Shown: positions 43,001-50,897, counted from the stretch's first letter. The stretch is 64,000 nucleotides of DNA from Chitinimonas arctica (GCF_007431345.1 NZ_CP041730.1:806001-870000), one strand, 5' to 3'. Program-made: numbers and translations. The notes: a model not told the origin generated them from the sequence alone.

Positions 43001-43324
43001 TTTGCCGCCGGCATCAAGGCGCTGAAACTTGGCCCGCTGATCGGTACGCGTACCGCCGGGGCCGGCGTATGGCTGTCCGACCGTAACAACCTGGTCGACG
43101 CAGGCCGGGCACGGGTAGCGGAATCGCCCCAATACGGCATGGATGGCCGCTGGATCATCGAAGGTGACGGGGTTCAGCCGGACATGGAAGTGGACAATCC
43201 CCCGCATGCGACCTTTATGGGCGAGGACAAGCAATTGGCCGCCGCCATTGCCTATCTGCAGCGCAAACTGGCCAGCGAACCGGTGGCGCCGCTCAAGCCG
43301 CAAGCCGTGCCGGCATTGCGATGA
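40043..43324 (+). CDS. Tricorn-like S41 protease with beta-propeller and PDZ domains
   Basis: The 1093-residue protein is close to archaeal Tricorn in length. The GTG start at 40043-40045 follows AAGGGATGGG and directly opens a signal peptide (FKLSRVALTTAAVLAAWPAW), so it is exported. WD40/TolB-like propeller repeats (SPDGKWVAFSA, SPDNKWLWFLSN) fill residues about 25-640. A Lys/Ala/Glu-rich linker lies near 550-580. A C-terminal core with catalytic His in GSLHSQ (near 757), a PDZ domain at about 775-870 and the catalytic Ser in TYSDGETFAAG (near 981) follows. It probably trims peptides in the periplasm. It overlaps the upstream open frame of tag by 4 bp. Confidence 0.9.
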   Translation: MFKLSRVALTTAAVLAAWPAWAAGNGYFRFPSVRNDTLVFTAEGDLWSAPASGGNARRLTTHPAEENRSSISPDGKWVAFSAAYEGPTEVYVMPLAGGLPKRVSFENSRAFTLGWTPQGEVLFSAQHATGPNAQRVVAAVAPKTLAKRIFPLADANDAVLDDSGEYLYFVRFGLATTGDNARHYRGGALSQLWRYALKGGREAERIGPQDSNLRRPMWWNGQLVVISDQSGRDNLWSMQPDGSNFSPLTQHTTFDVRSASMGNGRIVYQLGADLRLYELAAKRDQAVPISLASDFDQMRPRWLEKPLRYMSSSKLAAEGDKVAITARGRVTVAGIGPIRRVDITQPPGSRLGAAVIGKDGKWLYAICDASGEQEIWRFPADGGSGGHALTHDGSVARVDIYPSPDGKWLAHSDKRGRLWLLELASGKNELADDGSLVGSDEYADIVWSPDSRAIALVRPTNNRQLNQIGLYSLEHKRTHWLTSDKYESTSPSFSPDNKWLWFLSNRSFQLQTGSTWGDRNTGAHLDRRGKIYALALQAANRFPFQPKDELQAAKPTVEDKPADAAKPEAKEARKSDAKPAAIQFEGLAERLFEVPLPAGNFKAVQSSDKRLYLLERNDGKDELKSLAIDNTVPKAELFVADVNEFALSQDGKKLFYRKGDDDGATMYIVDAAAKVPAELGPSSVRIGDWRMRIDPPQEWRQMFADSWRVHRDQLYDRQLRGVDWLAVRKQYLPLLDRVSDRSELDDVLAQMVAEVGSLHSQVVPGDVRRSQDGATAAGLGALLEPVINGWKVAHIYKSERELPSERSPLQAPGVDVRVGDVIVAVNGYRSNEMQDISELLRNQAGQQVLLEVKRGETAVRRVVVTPVNAQQHAALRYTDWEQRRLELVERAGQGKLGYLHLRAMGSTDMASFVREFYGQYERDGLIIDVRRNNGGNIDSWIIEKLLRRVWAYWAPPGTAPYANMQQTFRGHLVVLTDALTYSDGETFAAGIKALKLGPLIGTRTAGAGVWLSDRNNLVDAGRARVAESPQYGMDGRWIIEGDGVQPDMEVDNPPHATFMGEDKQLAAAIAYLQRKLASEPVAPLKPQAVPALR

Positions 43325-43344
43325 ATCTGGATGGAGCCCACCAA

Positions 43345-43914
43345 ATGACCGAAACCTGCCGCTGTTCCTGGGCCAACCCGAAGAATCCGCTTTACCTCGC
43401 CTATCACGACGAGGAATGGGGCGTGCCCTGCCACGACGAAGCCACGCTGTTCGAGATGCTCAATCTGGAAGGCGCGCAAGCCGGCCTCAGCTGGGAGACC
43501 ATCCTGAACAAACGCGCCAACTATCGGGTCGCTTTCGATGGCTGGGATGCGGAGCGGATCGCCCTTTACGATGCGGTCAAGGTCGCCAGCCTGCTGGCCG
43601 ACCCCGGCATCGTGCGCAACCGACTCAAGGTGGCGGCGACCATCGTGAATGCCCAGGCTTGGCTGCGGCTCCGCGACGAGGGGCTGAGCCTGGATCATTT
43701 GCTGTGGGATTATGTCGATGGGCGGGCCATTCAGAACAACTGGGCCAAGGGCGAAGTCCCGGCCAAGACGCCGCTGTCCGACCGGATCTCGAAAGACTTG
43801 TCCAAGCGGGGCTTCAAGTTTGTCGGCTCCACCATCATCTATGCCTATATGCAGGCGACCGGCCTGGTCAACGACCACACCGTGCATTGCTTCCGTCATG
43901 CGGCCCTGAAATAG
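43345..43914 (+). CDS. tag: DNA-3-methyladenine glycosylase I
   Basis: The 189-residue base-excision repair enzyme removes 3-methyladenine. It begins TETCRCSWANPKNPLYLAYH, continues DEEWGVPCHDEATLFEMLNL, and has the catalytic/base-pocket segment LSWETILNKRANY. Zinc-snap ligands are visible: Cys in CRCSW, His in YHDEEWG and His/Cys in NDHTVHCFRH. ATG 43345-43347 follows GGATGGAG. The ATG at 43321 (overlapping the protease stop) adds eight residues not usual in the family. It is likely co-transcribed with the protease. Confidence 0.95.
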   Translation: MTETCRCSWANPKNPLYLAYHDEEWGVPCHDEATLFEMLNLEGAQAGLSWETILNKRANYRVAFDGWDAERIALYDAVKVASLLADPGIVRNRLKVAATIVNAQAWLRLRDEGLSLDHLLWDYVDGRAIQNNWAKGEVPAKTPLSDRISKDLSKRGFKFVGSTIIYAYMQATGLVNDHTVHCFRHAALK

Positions 43915-43953
43915 CGCCGTGTTAGTTTCACCGTCTTTCAAAGGAAATAGCCG

Positions 43954-44631
43954 ATGAGCCAACTGCTCGACGCGATCGAAATGGAGACCAAGCCCCAGGT
44001 GGCCTGGTCGGTAATCTGGATGCATGGCCTGGGCGCCGACGGCAACGACTTTGTCTCCATCGTGCCGGAACTGGGCCTGGCCGAGCAGGCCGGCGTACGC
44101 TTTATCTTCCCGCATGCACCGATGATTCCGGTCACCTGCAATAACGGCTATGTGATGCGGGCCTGGTACGACATCCTGGAGCTGGACAGCATCAGCCGCC
44201 GGGTGGACGAAGCAGGTATCCGCCTGAGCTGCAAAGCGATCCAGGCGCTGATCGCCCGTGAGAATCAGCGCGGCATCCCCAGCGAGCGCATCGTGCTGGC
44301 CGGTTTTTCGCAAGGCGGCGCCATGGCTTATAGCGTGGGACTGACCCACCCTGAGCGGCTGGCCGGCATTATCGCCCTATCGACCTATATTCCCTCCGCC
44401 AGCCTGCTGGCCACGGAAAGCAGCCCGGCCAACCGGACCACGCCGGTATTCGCCGCCCACGGCCTGCAAGACCCCGTCGTGCCCTACGCGCTGGGCGAAG
44501 CGGCTGCCAATCAGGTAGCGGCGGCCGGCAATCCGAGCAGCTGGCATAGCTACAACATGCCGCATTCGGTATGCATGGAAGAGATCATGGCGATCGGCGT
44601 GTGGCTGAAGGCGCGGATGGCGGGGGCTTAG
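43954..44631 (+). CDS. Carboxylesterase / phospholipase (acyl-protein-thioesterase-like)
   Basis: The 225-residue alpha/beta hydrolase has the family opening VIWMHGLGADGNDF (oxyanion loop). The nucleophile is in GFSQGGAMAYS near residue 118, the catalytic Asp in HGLQDPVVP near 173 and the catalytic His in MPHSVC near 203. There is no signal peptide. This is the EstB-type bacterial carboxylesterase family that prefers short acyl esters. It follows tag by 39 bp on the same strand and may share its transcript. Confidence 0.92.
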   Translation: MSQLLDAIEMETKPQVAWSVIWMHGLGADGNDFVSIVPELGLAEQAGVRFIFPHAPMIPVTCNNGYVMRAWYDILELDSISRRVDEAGIRLSCKAIQALIARENQRGIPSERIVLAGFSQGGAMAYSVGLTHPERLAGIIALSTYIPSASLLATESSPANRTTPVFAAHGLQDPVVPYALGEAAANQVAAAGNPSSWHSYNMPHSVCMEEIMAIGVWLKARMAGA

Positions 44632-44661
44632 GGAACGACAAAGAACTCATTCCGGTGAGTC

Positions 44662-44694
44662 CAAAGGTACGCATGCCGAACTGCCGTACCTTTG
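44662..44694. terminator. Hairpin between converging esterase and toxin genes
   Basis: CAAAGGTACG (44662-44671) pairs with CGTACCTTTG (44685-44694) around a 13-base loop. No long T-run follows on either side. Confidence 0.4.
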
Positions 44695-44724
44695 CTCTCA
44701 TCACTAGCCGCTAGAGGGACCTTG

Positions 44725-45141
44725 CTATGCTTCCCACGGATTGATGACGGAAACGCCGGCGGCCTCGTAAGGGGCCATATCGCGCGACGCCACGATGAAA
44801 CGCCGCGACGCGGCAATCGCAGCGATGTAGCCGTCAGGTATTGGGAATCCTCGTCCGCCAGCCTTGGCGTTCACTGCAAGCTCGGCATAGTGCCGTGCCG
44901 CATGGGTATCGAAGGGCAGCACCCGCTCGCCGAATAGGCCCATCAGGCCATCAAGGGTCCGTGCCAGACTATCCTTTCGCCTACCAGCTGGGAGTGCAGC
45001 GATGCCAAACAGTAATTCGGCCTGAGTCACACTGGACAGATATAACGTTTCGGCAGCTTGATCGTTCAGCCAAGCCCGCACGGCTGGATGCGGCTCGGGT
45101 TTCATCGCCTCTGAAACGACGTTGGTATCGAGGACGATCAT
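44725..45141 (-). CDS. vapC: PIN-domain toxin (FitB/VapC type)
   Basis: The 138-residue predicted Mg-dependent ribonuclease starts MIVLDTNVVSEAMKPEPHPA. The acidic PIN active-site residues are visible: Asp5, Glu in SSVTQAELLFG (near 42), Asp in LPFDTHAARHYAEL (near 78) and Asp in PIPDGYIAAIA (near 102). The pattern is closest to FitB of Neisseria. Its start overlaps the antitoxin stop by ATGA, the usual coupled arrangement of toxin and antitoxin. Confidence 0.9.
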   Translation of the reverse strand: MIVLDTNVVSEAMKPEPHPAVRAWLNDQAAETLYLSSVTQAELLFGIAALPAGRRKDSLARTLDGLMGLFGERVLPFDTHAARHYAELAVNAKAGGRGFPIPDGYIAAIAASRRFIVASRDMAPYEAAGVSVINPWEA

Positions 45142-45392
45142 TCAAATCTCAGCGGCTCGGCCGGCGTTCTATCTTTTACTCGGTCGAAGATCTCGAAATC
45201 CTCGTTGCTCAGGCCGTTCTGGCGGCCCAATGCCGCCAGGGCATCACCCATGCGAACACGCTCTTCCGGCTTGACCGCCATCGCCAGAATTTCTCGGACC
45301 TCAGCCTCGGTACTGCGCCCATGTTGCGCTGCCCGTACCCGTAAAGCGCGATGCACATCGTCAGGCAGATTGCGTACGGTCAGCATTGCCAT
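45138..45392 (-). CDS. FitA/VapB-type ribbon-helix-helix antitoxin
   Basis: The 84-residue protein has an N-terminal ribbon-helix-helix DNA-binding motif (MLTVRNLPDDVHRALRVRAA, then QHGRSTEAEVREILAMAV). Its acidic C-terminus (SNEDFEIFDRVKD) should cover the toxin active site. ATG 45390-45392 is preceded by GGTG at 5 bases. The second Met, two residues later, and the upstream in-frame codons to 45455 are less likely starts. It should autorepress through the inverted repeat just upstream. Confidence 0.85.
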   Translation of the reverse strand: MAMLTVRNLPDDVHRALRVRAAQHGRSTEAEVREILAMAVKPEERVRMGDALAALGRQNGLSNEDFEIFDRVKDRTPAEPLRFE

Positions 45393-45420
45393 GTAAGCAC
45401 CATGCATAAATGATTTCGAC

Positions 45421-45445
45421 GCATTCATTGTAAAATTTTGAATGC
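45421..45445. promoter_or_regulatory. Operator-like inverted repeat upstream of the FitA-type antitoxin
   Basis: GCATTC (45421-45426) and GAATGC (45440-45445) flank an AT-rich 13-bp centre. It lies 29 bp before the antitoxin start, where autorepressing ribbon-helix-helix proteins normally bind. Confidence 0.5.
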
Positions 45446-45601
45446 ATCGCCGCAAGCCATTAAAAGCTTACAACCATAGCAAAGGCAAACCATCCCCACG
45501 CACTGTGGATAAATCCAGGCATAAGTCGCGAGTAAGTCCTGCAAGTCCCTGTTCGCCTTGGCTTTGGAAGGCGCCGCCTGTTTTTTAAGCAGACGCGCCT
45601 T

Positions 45602-47320
45602 TCAAGCGTCGCGGCGCAGCAGCTCGACCGAGGTCCAGATCCAGTCCGGTCCCTTTTCGAGGGTTTCGCCGATCCGGATCATAAAGGCCTTTTCCCTGGC
45701 CACCAGATGATAGAGCCGCCCTGGCGCATAGTCGGCCGCGTGCATCAATACGGTATTGATGCGTTTGCCCTCGCCCAGATACGGGATATAGAGGGCATTC
45801 TTGCGCAGTACCAGGCCGACCGTATCGATGCCCTCCCCCACCACCGGTACATGGCGTTCTTCATCCAGCGATTTCATGCTGGCGGCTACCGGCGTATTGG
45901 TCAGGATCTGCACACCGGCGTAGATCTGCTCGGGGTTGATTCGGTTGAGCCTGCGGATAACGGCGATCATCCAGCTCGATTGCTCGTCGTTGCGCACGGC
46001 CAGTAGTACGCCCAAGCGTACCCAGTCGTGTCCTTCGACCGGCAGGATGGCGCCGAAGCCGCCGGCCGATTGGTTTTCCACCACCCATTCGTCGTGCTCG
46101 ATGGACTTGGCCTTGTTCGCATAGGCATGGTTGCGCGACTGCGCCTGTACCAGCTTTTGCCGGGTCCGTTCGGTCACGTAGCCGTACAGCTTCATATCCA
46201 TCACTTCGTCGCCGTCCGGCGTGCCGCGCACGCTGGCACGCGCCATGGCGCGCTCGTCGTCGAAGCGCACCGCGGAAAACACCGTGGCAAGGCCGGAGGT
46301 GATCTGCACCAGCTTATTGACCTTGGTACGTTCGCTGCGATTGGTATCCTGGCTACGCTCGCGCGACCAGAGGATCTCCAATTGGCGCAGGAATTCCAGG
46401 CAGGACGGCATGCGCGCATCGTCGCCCAGGCCCAGGCGGGCAGGCGAATCGCCGGCTTCCAGCTGGTTCATCAGCTTGCCCATCTCCGCCAGCAAGGCGC
46501 CCACGCCCCAGAAGCGCAGCATATCGCCTTCGATCGCTTCGTTGATCTTGACCGCGCCCATGGGCTCGGCCAGGTTGACGCAGAACTGGTGTACACCGTC
46601 GCGGTACTTGCGTTCCACCTGCACATTGCCGGACCAGATCGACAGCCAGCGGTCAGCCCAGTCGAACTGGCGCAGACTGAAATTGCCGTTATGCAAGGAC
46701 GACAGCATCTGGATACGGATAAATTCATCCGCGCAGGAGGTCGGCTGGGTTTCCTGGTCGGGATAGAGGCGGAAGGCCTGGCTATCCACGCCGCTGACTT
46801 CCGCCAGCCGGTAGAGTTGATTGGCCGTTGCCCACAGCGTGGCCGGCGGATTCTGGAAGCGGAAGTAATGCCACTTCACCTGGATGCCGACATAGTGCAT
46901 GGCGCGGGCCAGCATCAGGGCGGTCGACTGGATAAAGCCGGCTTCCTCGCCCAGGGCGGGTTCCTCGAGGCGGACGAAGGGCTCATAGGCTGCCAGCATG
47001 GCGCGCGCGAAACCGACGATATCGTCCCATAGCTTTTCTTCTATGGCCTTGCCGGCACGGGGATTCTGAATGTATTGCTGGCGAACCTGCTCGTAGGTGG
47101 GCTGGATTTTTTCGTCGATGACGAACAAGGCCTGCAGCGTAGCCAGGTTGACGGAATTACGGCCTTCTATCTTGGCCACCATATCCCGTACGGCGGATAG
47201 CTGGGTACTGATGTCTTCCTGTTTGATCTCGCGCATCCAGGTCATGGCCGTGCGCGGCTCGGACAGTGGATCCGTGTCGCGCTTGACCATGCCGGTCAGG
47301 GATTCGAACAGACGGCGCAT
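45602..47320 (-). CDS. PilZ-like protein of unknown function, 572 aa
   Basis: The large soluble protein has a helical N-terminal part (MREIKQEDISTQLSAVRDMV, about residues 25-330) and a C-terminal PilZ-like beta-barrel region (about 385-570). The latter contains WVVENQSAGGFGAILP, which resembles the N/DxSxxG motif of c-di-GMP-binding PilZ domains. The upstream RxxxR motif is not clear (ERTRQKLVQAQSRNH is the nearest), so nucleotide binding is uncertain. Similar long PilZ-tailed proteins exist in betaproteobacteria with no assigned role. It overlaps the SpoIIAA-like gene by 4 bp (ATGA), so the two are a translational pair. Confidence 0.75.
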   Translation of the reverse strand: MRRLFESLTGMVKRDTDPLSEPRTAMTWMREIKQEDISTQLSAVRDMVAKIEGRNSVNLATLQALFVIDEKIQPTYEQVRQQYIQNPRAGKAIEEKLWDDIVGFARAMLAAYEPFVRLEEPALGEEAGFIQSTALMLARAMHYVGIQVKWHYFRFQNPPATLWATANQLYRLAEVSGVDSQAFRLYPDQETQPTSCADEFIRIQMLSSLHNGNFSLRQFDWADRWLSIWSGNVQVERKYRDGVHQFCVNLAEPMGAVKINEAIEGDMLRFWGVGALLAEMGKLMNQLEAGDSPARLGLGDDARMPSCLEFLRQLEILWSRERSQDTNRSERTKVNKLVQITSGLATVFSAVRFDDERAMARASVRGTPDGDEVMDMKLYGYVTERTRQKLVQAQSRNHAYANKAKSIEHDEWVVENQSAGGFGAILPVEGHDWVRLGVLLAVRNDEQSSWMIAVIRRLNRINPEQIYAGVQILTNTPVAASMKSLDEERHVPVVGEGIDTVGLVLRKNALYIPYLGEGKRINTVLMHAADYAPGRLYHLVAREKAFMIRIGETLEKGPDWIWTSVELLRRDA

Positions 47321-47682
47321 CAGCCTTCCACCGGTTGTATTTCAAGCAACCAGCTTTCCGCCTGTTGCAGATTATCGAAGACCAGCACGTCGCTATCCAC
47401 GAACAGACGCGCCACCCAGGTCGCCCAGGTCGTCCATTGGTCGCTGGTCACCACGGCGATGCGGCCGAACTCGGTGGCATGCTGGCGGGAGAAGCGTATT
47501 TCCTCCCACACCACATCCAGGGTGTAGCCCAACATGCCGCTGAGATCGAACAGCAAATTGGGTCGCCCGCGAAACTTCAGCTCATACAGTACGTTCTCTT
47601 CGAACTCCCGGTAATCCGCCAAGGTGAATTCGCCGGCAATCGAGGCGAGCACCGCGTGATCCTTGTGTTCGATGGCAATCAT
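47320..47682 (-). CDS. SpoIIAA-like (STAS-fold) protein
   Basis: The 120-residue protein (HKDHAVLASIAGEFTLADYR, FRGRPNLLFDLSGMLGYTLD, ending VLVFDNLQQAESWLLEIQP) fits the SpoIIAA-like/DUF3478 family of small STAS-fold proteins. Many of these are expected to interact with partners or lipids; biochemical roles are largely unknown. There is no membrane segment. AAGAGGACA upstream of ATG 47680-47682 provides the ribosome-binding site. It is the first gene of the unit with the PilZ-like protein. Confidence 0.8.
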   Translation of the reverse strand: MIAIEHKDHAVLASIAGEFTLADYREFEENVLYELKFRGRPNLLFDLSGMLGYTLDVVWEEIRFSRQHATEFGRIAVVTSDQWTTWATWVARLFVDSDVLVFDNLQQAESWLLEIQPVEG

Positions 47683-47733
47683 CTAGGAGTGTCCTCTTGG
47701 TATGACGGTTGAATGGTAACCCGTATGACCCAG

Positions 47734-48129
47734 TTATAGGCAAGCCGTTCCGGCGCTTTCCAGTATAACGAAAGCCACGGCGGACAATCGTTCATCGCTG
47801 AGCGACAGATGGGCATTTTGAATACCCTGTTGTCGCAATAACTGCTGGATCGCCGGATCGAAAATCAGGATGGGTCTGCCGGCTTCATCATGACCGACAC
47901 CAATGCCGGCCAGCGTGACCGGTGGCCGGATACCGGTACCCAAGGCCTTGGCGAAGGCTTCCTTGGCTGCCCAGCGTTTGGCCAGGAAGCGCGCCGGATC
48001 GCTCGCGGCGGCGAACTCGACCTGCTCGTCCGGTGCCAGCAGGCGGGCGAGCAGGCGTTGGCCATGTCGCTGATAACTGTGGCCCAGGCGGGCTATTTCG
48101 ACAATATCGGTACCGATTCCAAAGATCAT
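47734..48129 (-). CDS. acpS: Holo-[acyl-carrier-protein] synthase
   Basis: The 131-residue enzyme transfers 4'-phosphopantetheine from CoA to ACP. Magnesium ligands are in GTDIVEIAR (Asp8) and KRWAAKEAFAKALGTG (Glu58); both signatures are intact. Length fits the family (about 126). It starts 1 bp after the recO stop and is the end of the DUF4845-rnc-era-recO-acpS run. pdxJ, often between recO and acpS, is absent. Confidence 0.95.
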   Translation of the reverse strand: MIFGIGTDIVEIARLGHSYQRHGQRLLARLLAPDEQVEFAAASDPARFLAKRWAAKEAFAKALGTGIRPPVTLAGIGVGHDEAGRPILIFDPAIQQLLRQQGIQNAHLSLSDERLSAVAFVILESAGTACL

Positions 48130-48130
48130 T

Positions 48131-48874
48131 TCAAAGCTTATGCAAGTCGCGCAGAATTTTTCGGGTATGCAGCGGGGCGTCGCCCAGCAACTCGGCCAGC
48201 AGTACCCGCATCAACTGTTTGGCCTGCAGTGCCGATTGCGGCTCGCTATAGTCACCCGCGGCCATGGCAGCGAGACTTCGGCCGGACAAACCCACGCCCA
48301 TGCCCGCCGGGATTTCGTTCGCGGGGACAATGCCTCGTCCACTCAGGAAACGATACTCCCTGGCCGCTTCCACGGGCTGGCCATGTAGATCGCGTGCCAA
48401 GGTCAAGCCATATCCCAGCTCGGTCAGCAAGGTCAGTTCGAAGCGCCGCAGGACGGGTTCGACCTCGGTAGGCGCCTTGGCAAGCGCGATCGCGGCGAGC
48501 CGATAAGCGTCGAACAGGCCGGGATGGGCATCTTCACGCGGCACCAAGCGCAGCAGCAACTCGTTCAGGTAGAAGCCGCAGATCAGCGGCAAGCCCGTCA
48601 GCTGCGCTACCCCGCCCTGCCATTCGGCGGCATGCAGGGTTTTCAGCTCGCCGCCGCCGAACCACGACAGCATCAAGGGCTGAAAAGCCAGCAAATTGCC
48701 CCGCAAGCTGGAAGTCGGCCGCCGCGCGCCACGCGCCACCAAGGCCACCCGCCCATGCTGGCGGCTGAGTACCTCGACGATCAGGCTGGTTTCCTTGTAC
48801 GGATAGCTGTGCAACAACCAGCACGGCGTGGCTTCGACGCGCTGTTTGCTGCGGGCAAAAGTAACGGCGGCCAT
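48131..48874 (-). CDS. recO: DNA repair protein RecO
   Basis: The 247-residue RecFOR-pathway mediator loads RecA onto SSB-coated DNA. The N-terminal OB fold is seen in ATPCWLLHSYPYKETSLIVE and GRVALVARGARRPTSSLRGN. The helical C-terminal domain has LTELGYGLTLARD. No zinc-binding Cys cluster is present, as in many proteobacterial RecO proteins. It starts 31 bp after era ends and precedes acpS directly. Confidence 0.93.
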   Translation of the reverse strand: MAAVTFARSKQRVEATPCWLLHSYPYKETSLIVEVLSRQHGRVALVARGARRPTSSLRGNLLAFQPLMLSWFGGGELKTLHAAEWQGGVAQLTGLPLICGFYLNELLLRLVPREDAHPGLFDAYRLAAIALAKAPTEVEPVLRRFELTLLTELGYGLTLARDLHGQPVEAAREYRFLSGRGIVPANEIPAGMGVGLSGRSLAAMAAGDYSEPQSALQAKQLMRVLLAELLGDAPLHTRKILRDLHKL

Positions 48875-48905
48875 CAGCAGTTGCCGCGGTCAAGGGCGAT
48901 GCCGG

Positions 48906-49802
48906 TCACTCGTAACCGAATTGCCGTACCAAGCGGGTGTCGTCCGCCCAACCGCTCTTGACCTTGACGAAGACCTCCAGATAGACCGTGCAATCGAACA
49001 TTTTTTCCATGTCGGTACGCGCCTGGGTGGAGATTTCCTTGAGCTTGTCGCCATCGTGGCCGATGATGATGGCCTTTTGCGCGTCGCGGTCCACCAGGAT
49101 GGAGGCGAAAATGCGGCGCAGATTGCCTTCCTCTTCGTACTTCTCGATCTCCACCGCGGTGGAGTAAGGTAGTTCGTCGCCAACCAGGCGGAATATTTTT
49201 TCCCGTATCAGTTCCGAAGCGAGGAAACGCTCGCTGCGGTCGGTGACCTGGTCTTCCTCGTACATCGGCGCGCCTTCAGGCAGCAAGGGCTTGATCACAT
49301 CGACCAATACATCGATCTTCATGATCTTCTTGGCCGATACCGGCACGATGGCGTGGAACTCGAACTGGGTCGCCATGCGCTGGATAAACGGCAGTAGCTG
49401 GCCCTTATCCTTCAGTAGATCGGCCTTGTTGAGCACCAGGATGACCGGGCGATGCTTGGGCAACAGCTTGATGACTTCCAGATCGCGCGCATCGAATTTA
49501 CTGGCCTCGATCACGAACAAGACCGCATCCACATCCGATAAGGTGGTGGTGACGCCACGGTTCATGGCGTCGTTCAAGGCGCTCTTGTACTTGGTCTGGA
49601 AGCCCGGCGTATCGACAAAGACGAATTGGGCATCCGGATCGGTACGGATACCGGTAATGCGATGGCGCGTCGTCTGCGCCTTGCGCGAGACGATGCTGAT
49701 CTTCTGGCCAATCAAACGATTGAGCAGGGTGGACTTGCCCACATTGGGGCGCCCGACAATGGCGATATAACCAGTGCGGAAGGGAATTGCTTGTTCGGTC
49801 AT
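48906..49802 (-). CDS. era: GTPase Era
   Basis: The 298-residue ribosome-assembly GTPase has G1 GRPNVGKST (residues 15-23), switch region RKAQTTRHRITGI, G3 DTPGFQ, G4 NKADLL and a C-terminal KH domain (GAPMYEEDQVTDRSERFLAS, then IIGHDGDKLKEI) that binds the 16S rRNA 3' end. ATG 49800-49802 overlaps the rnc stop by 4 bp. The frame is open further upstream, but that sequence is the rnc gene in another frame. Confidence 0.96.
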   Translation of the reverse strand: MTEQAIPFRTGYIAIVGRPNVGKSTLLNRLIGQKISIVSRKAQTTRHRITGIRTDPDAQFVFVDTPGFQTKYKSALNDAMNRGVTTTLSDVDAVLFVIEASKFDARDLEVIKLLPKHRPVILVLNKADLLKDKGQLLPFIQRMATQFEFHAIVPVSAKKIMKIDVLVDVIKPLLPEGAPMYEEDQVTDRSERFLASELIREKIFRLVGDELPYSTAVEIEKYEEEGNLRRIFASILVDRDAQKAIIIGHDGDKLKEISTQARTDMEKMFDCTVYLEVFVKVKSGWADDTRLVRQFGYE

Positions 49803-50494
49803 GGCTTGTGCGCTTTCCTGACTGTGGGCAGAGCATCGAGCGCGCGGGTTGCGGCTTCCTGCTCGGCGGCCCGGCGACTCGCGCCTTCGCCCTTGGCAGC
49901 CAACGCCAACTCGGCAATCTGGCATTCCACGACGAAATGCTGATCATGCGCCTCGCCGTGCTGGCTGACGATACGGTATTGCGGGAGGGCCAGCCTGCGT
50001 GCCTGCAACCATTCCTGCAACTTGGTCTTGCTGTCCTTGCCATGCGTCTCTGGATCGATGGCGGCGATCTTGGGGCCCAGCAGCAAGGCGATGGTCCGGC
50101 TGGCCGCGACAAAGTCCTGATCCAGGCAGATGGCGGCGAAGATCGCCTCCAAGGTGTCGGCCAGGATGGACGGCCGTTGAAAACCGCCGCTGCGGGCTTC
50201 GCCATCGCCCAGGCGGACGTAATCGCTCAGCTTCAGTGCTTGCGCCAGCTCGGCCAGCGTTTCCTTCTTCACCAGGCTGGCGCGTAGCCGCGATAATTCG
50301 CCCTCGCTGCGTTCGGGAAAGGCATCGAACAGCAGCCTGGCCACCACGGCATTGAGTATGCTGTCGCCCAGGAATTCCAGGCGCTCATTATGCGGCACGC
50401 CAAAGCTGCGGTGGGTCAGGGCTTGGCCGAGCTTGCCCTGATCGCGAAAATGGTAGGAGAGCGCGGTTTCGAGCCGCGCGGTTTCACCACTCAC
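49799..50494 (-). CDS. rnc: Ribonuclease III
   Basis: The 231-residue double-strand-specific RNase processes rRNA precursors. The catalytic signature NERLEFLGDSILNAVVA has both the Glu and Asp ligands. The second acidic pair lies in ADTLEAIFAAICLD. The C-terminal dsRNA-binding domain begins at DSKTKLQEWLQARRLALPQY. Start and stop each overlap neighbours by about 4 bp (DUF4845 upstream, era downstream), so the three are coupled. Confidence 0.96.
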   Translation of the reverse strand: MSGETARLETALSYHFRDQGKLGQALTHRSFGVPHNERLEFLGDSILNAVVARLLFDAFPERSEGELSRLRASLVKKETLAELAQALKLSDYVRLGDGEARSGGFQRPSILADTLEAIFAAICLDQDFVAASRTIALLLGPKIAAIDPETHGKDSKTKLQEWLQARRLALPQYRIVSQHGEAHDQHFVVECQIAELALAAKGEGASRRAAEQEAATRALDALPTVRKAHKP

Positions 50495-50856
50495 TTGCCG
50501 GCGCCGCCATGGCGTTCCTCGGCGGTGAAGTCGAATAGCAGGCTGACATTGGCGACCAGCGGTATCACACGCTGGTAGGCCACGGTAACCGTGGTGCCCT
50601 GCTGATCCTGCAAGATCTCCAGGTCTTCGCCCTTGACCGAGGAAATGTTCTCGATATTGGCCCGCTTGTCGAACGACTCGCGGATATCCGAGACCGGTGC
50701 ACCGGATTGTTCGACCACCAGCTTCTTGAGCACCGATTTGACGCCGAAGTACTCGCTGTAGGCGGGAATCAATTTAAGCGAGAGGACCAGGGCGCCCCCG
50801 AGGATAATGCCCCAGGCAAGCATGGTCACCATGCTGAGGCCACGTTGCTTTTGCAT
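50491..50856 (-). CDS. DUF4845 membrane-anchored protein
   Basis: The 121-residue protein, MQKQRGLSMVTMLAWGIILG, has one N-terminal hydrophobic helix (about 8-27) and a periplasmic domain with KLIPAYSEYFGVKSVLKKLV, matching DUF4845 (found between lepB and rnc in many beta- and gammaproteobacteria). The QRGLSMVTML start is pseudopilin-like but lacks a canonical prepilin cleavage site. Function is unknown. The usual tight spacing to lepB is broken here by a 293-bp gap containing a repeat element. Confidence 0.85.
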   Translation of the reverse strand: MQKQRGLSMVTMLAWGIILGGALVLSLKLIPAYSEYFGVKSVLKKLVVEQSGAPVSDIRESFDKRANIENISSVKGEDLEILQDQQGTTVTVAYQRVIPLVANVSLLFDFTAEERHGGAGK

Positions 50857-50897
50857 GCTATTTCCTTTTTTATAAGTACGTTGGCGCGAAACAACTA

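Noticed and set aside
45504..45512. Perfect DnaA-box sequence TGTGGATAA
   Set aside because: A single box without a cluster, an AT-rich unwinding region or dnaA/dnaN nearby is most likely chance.
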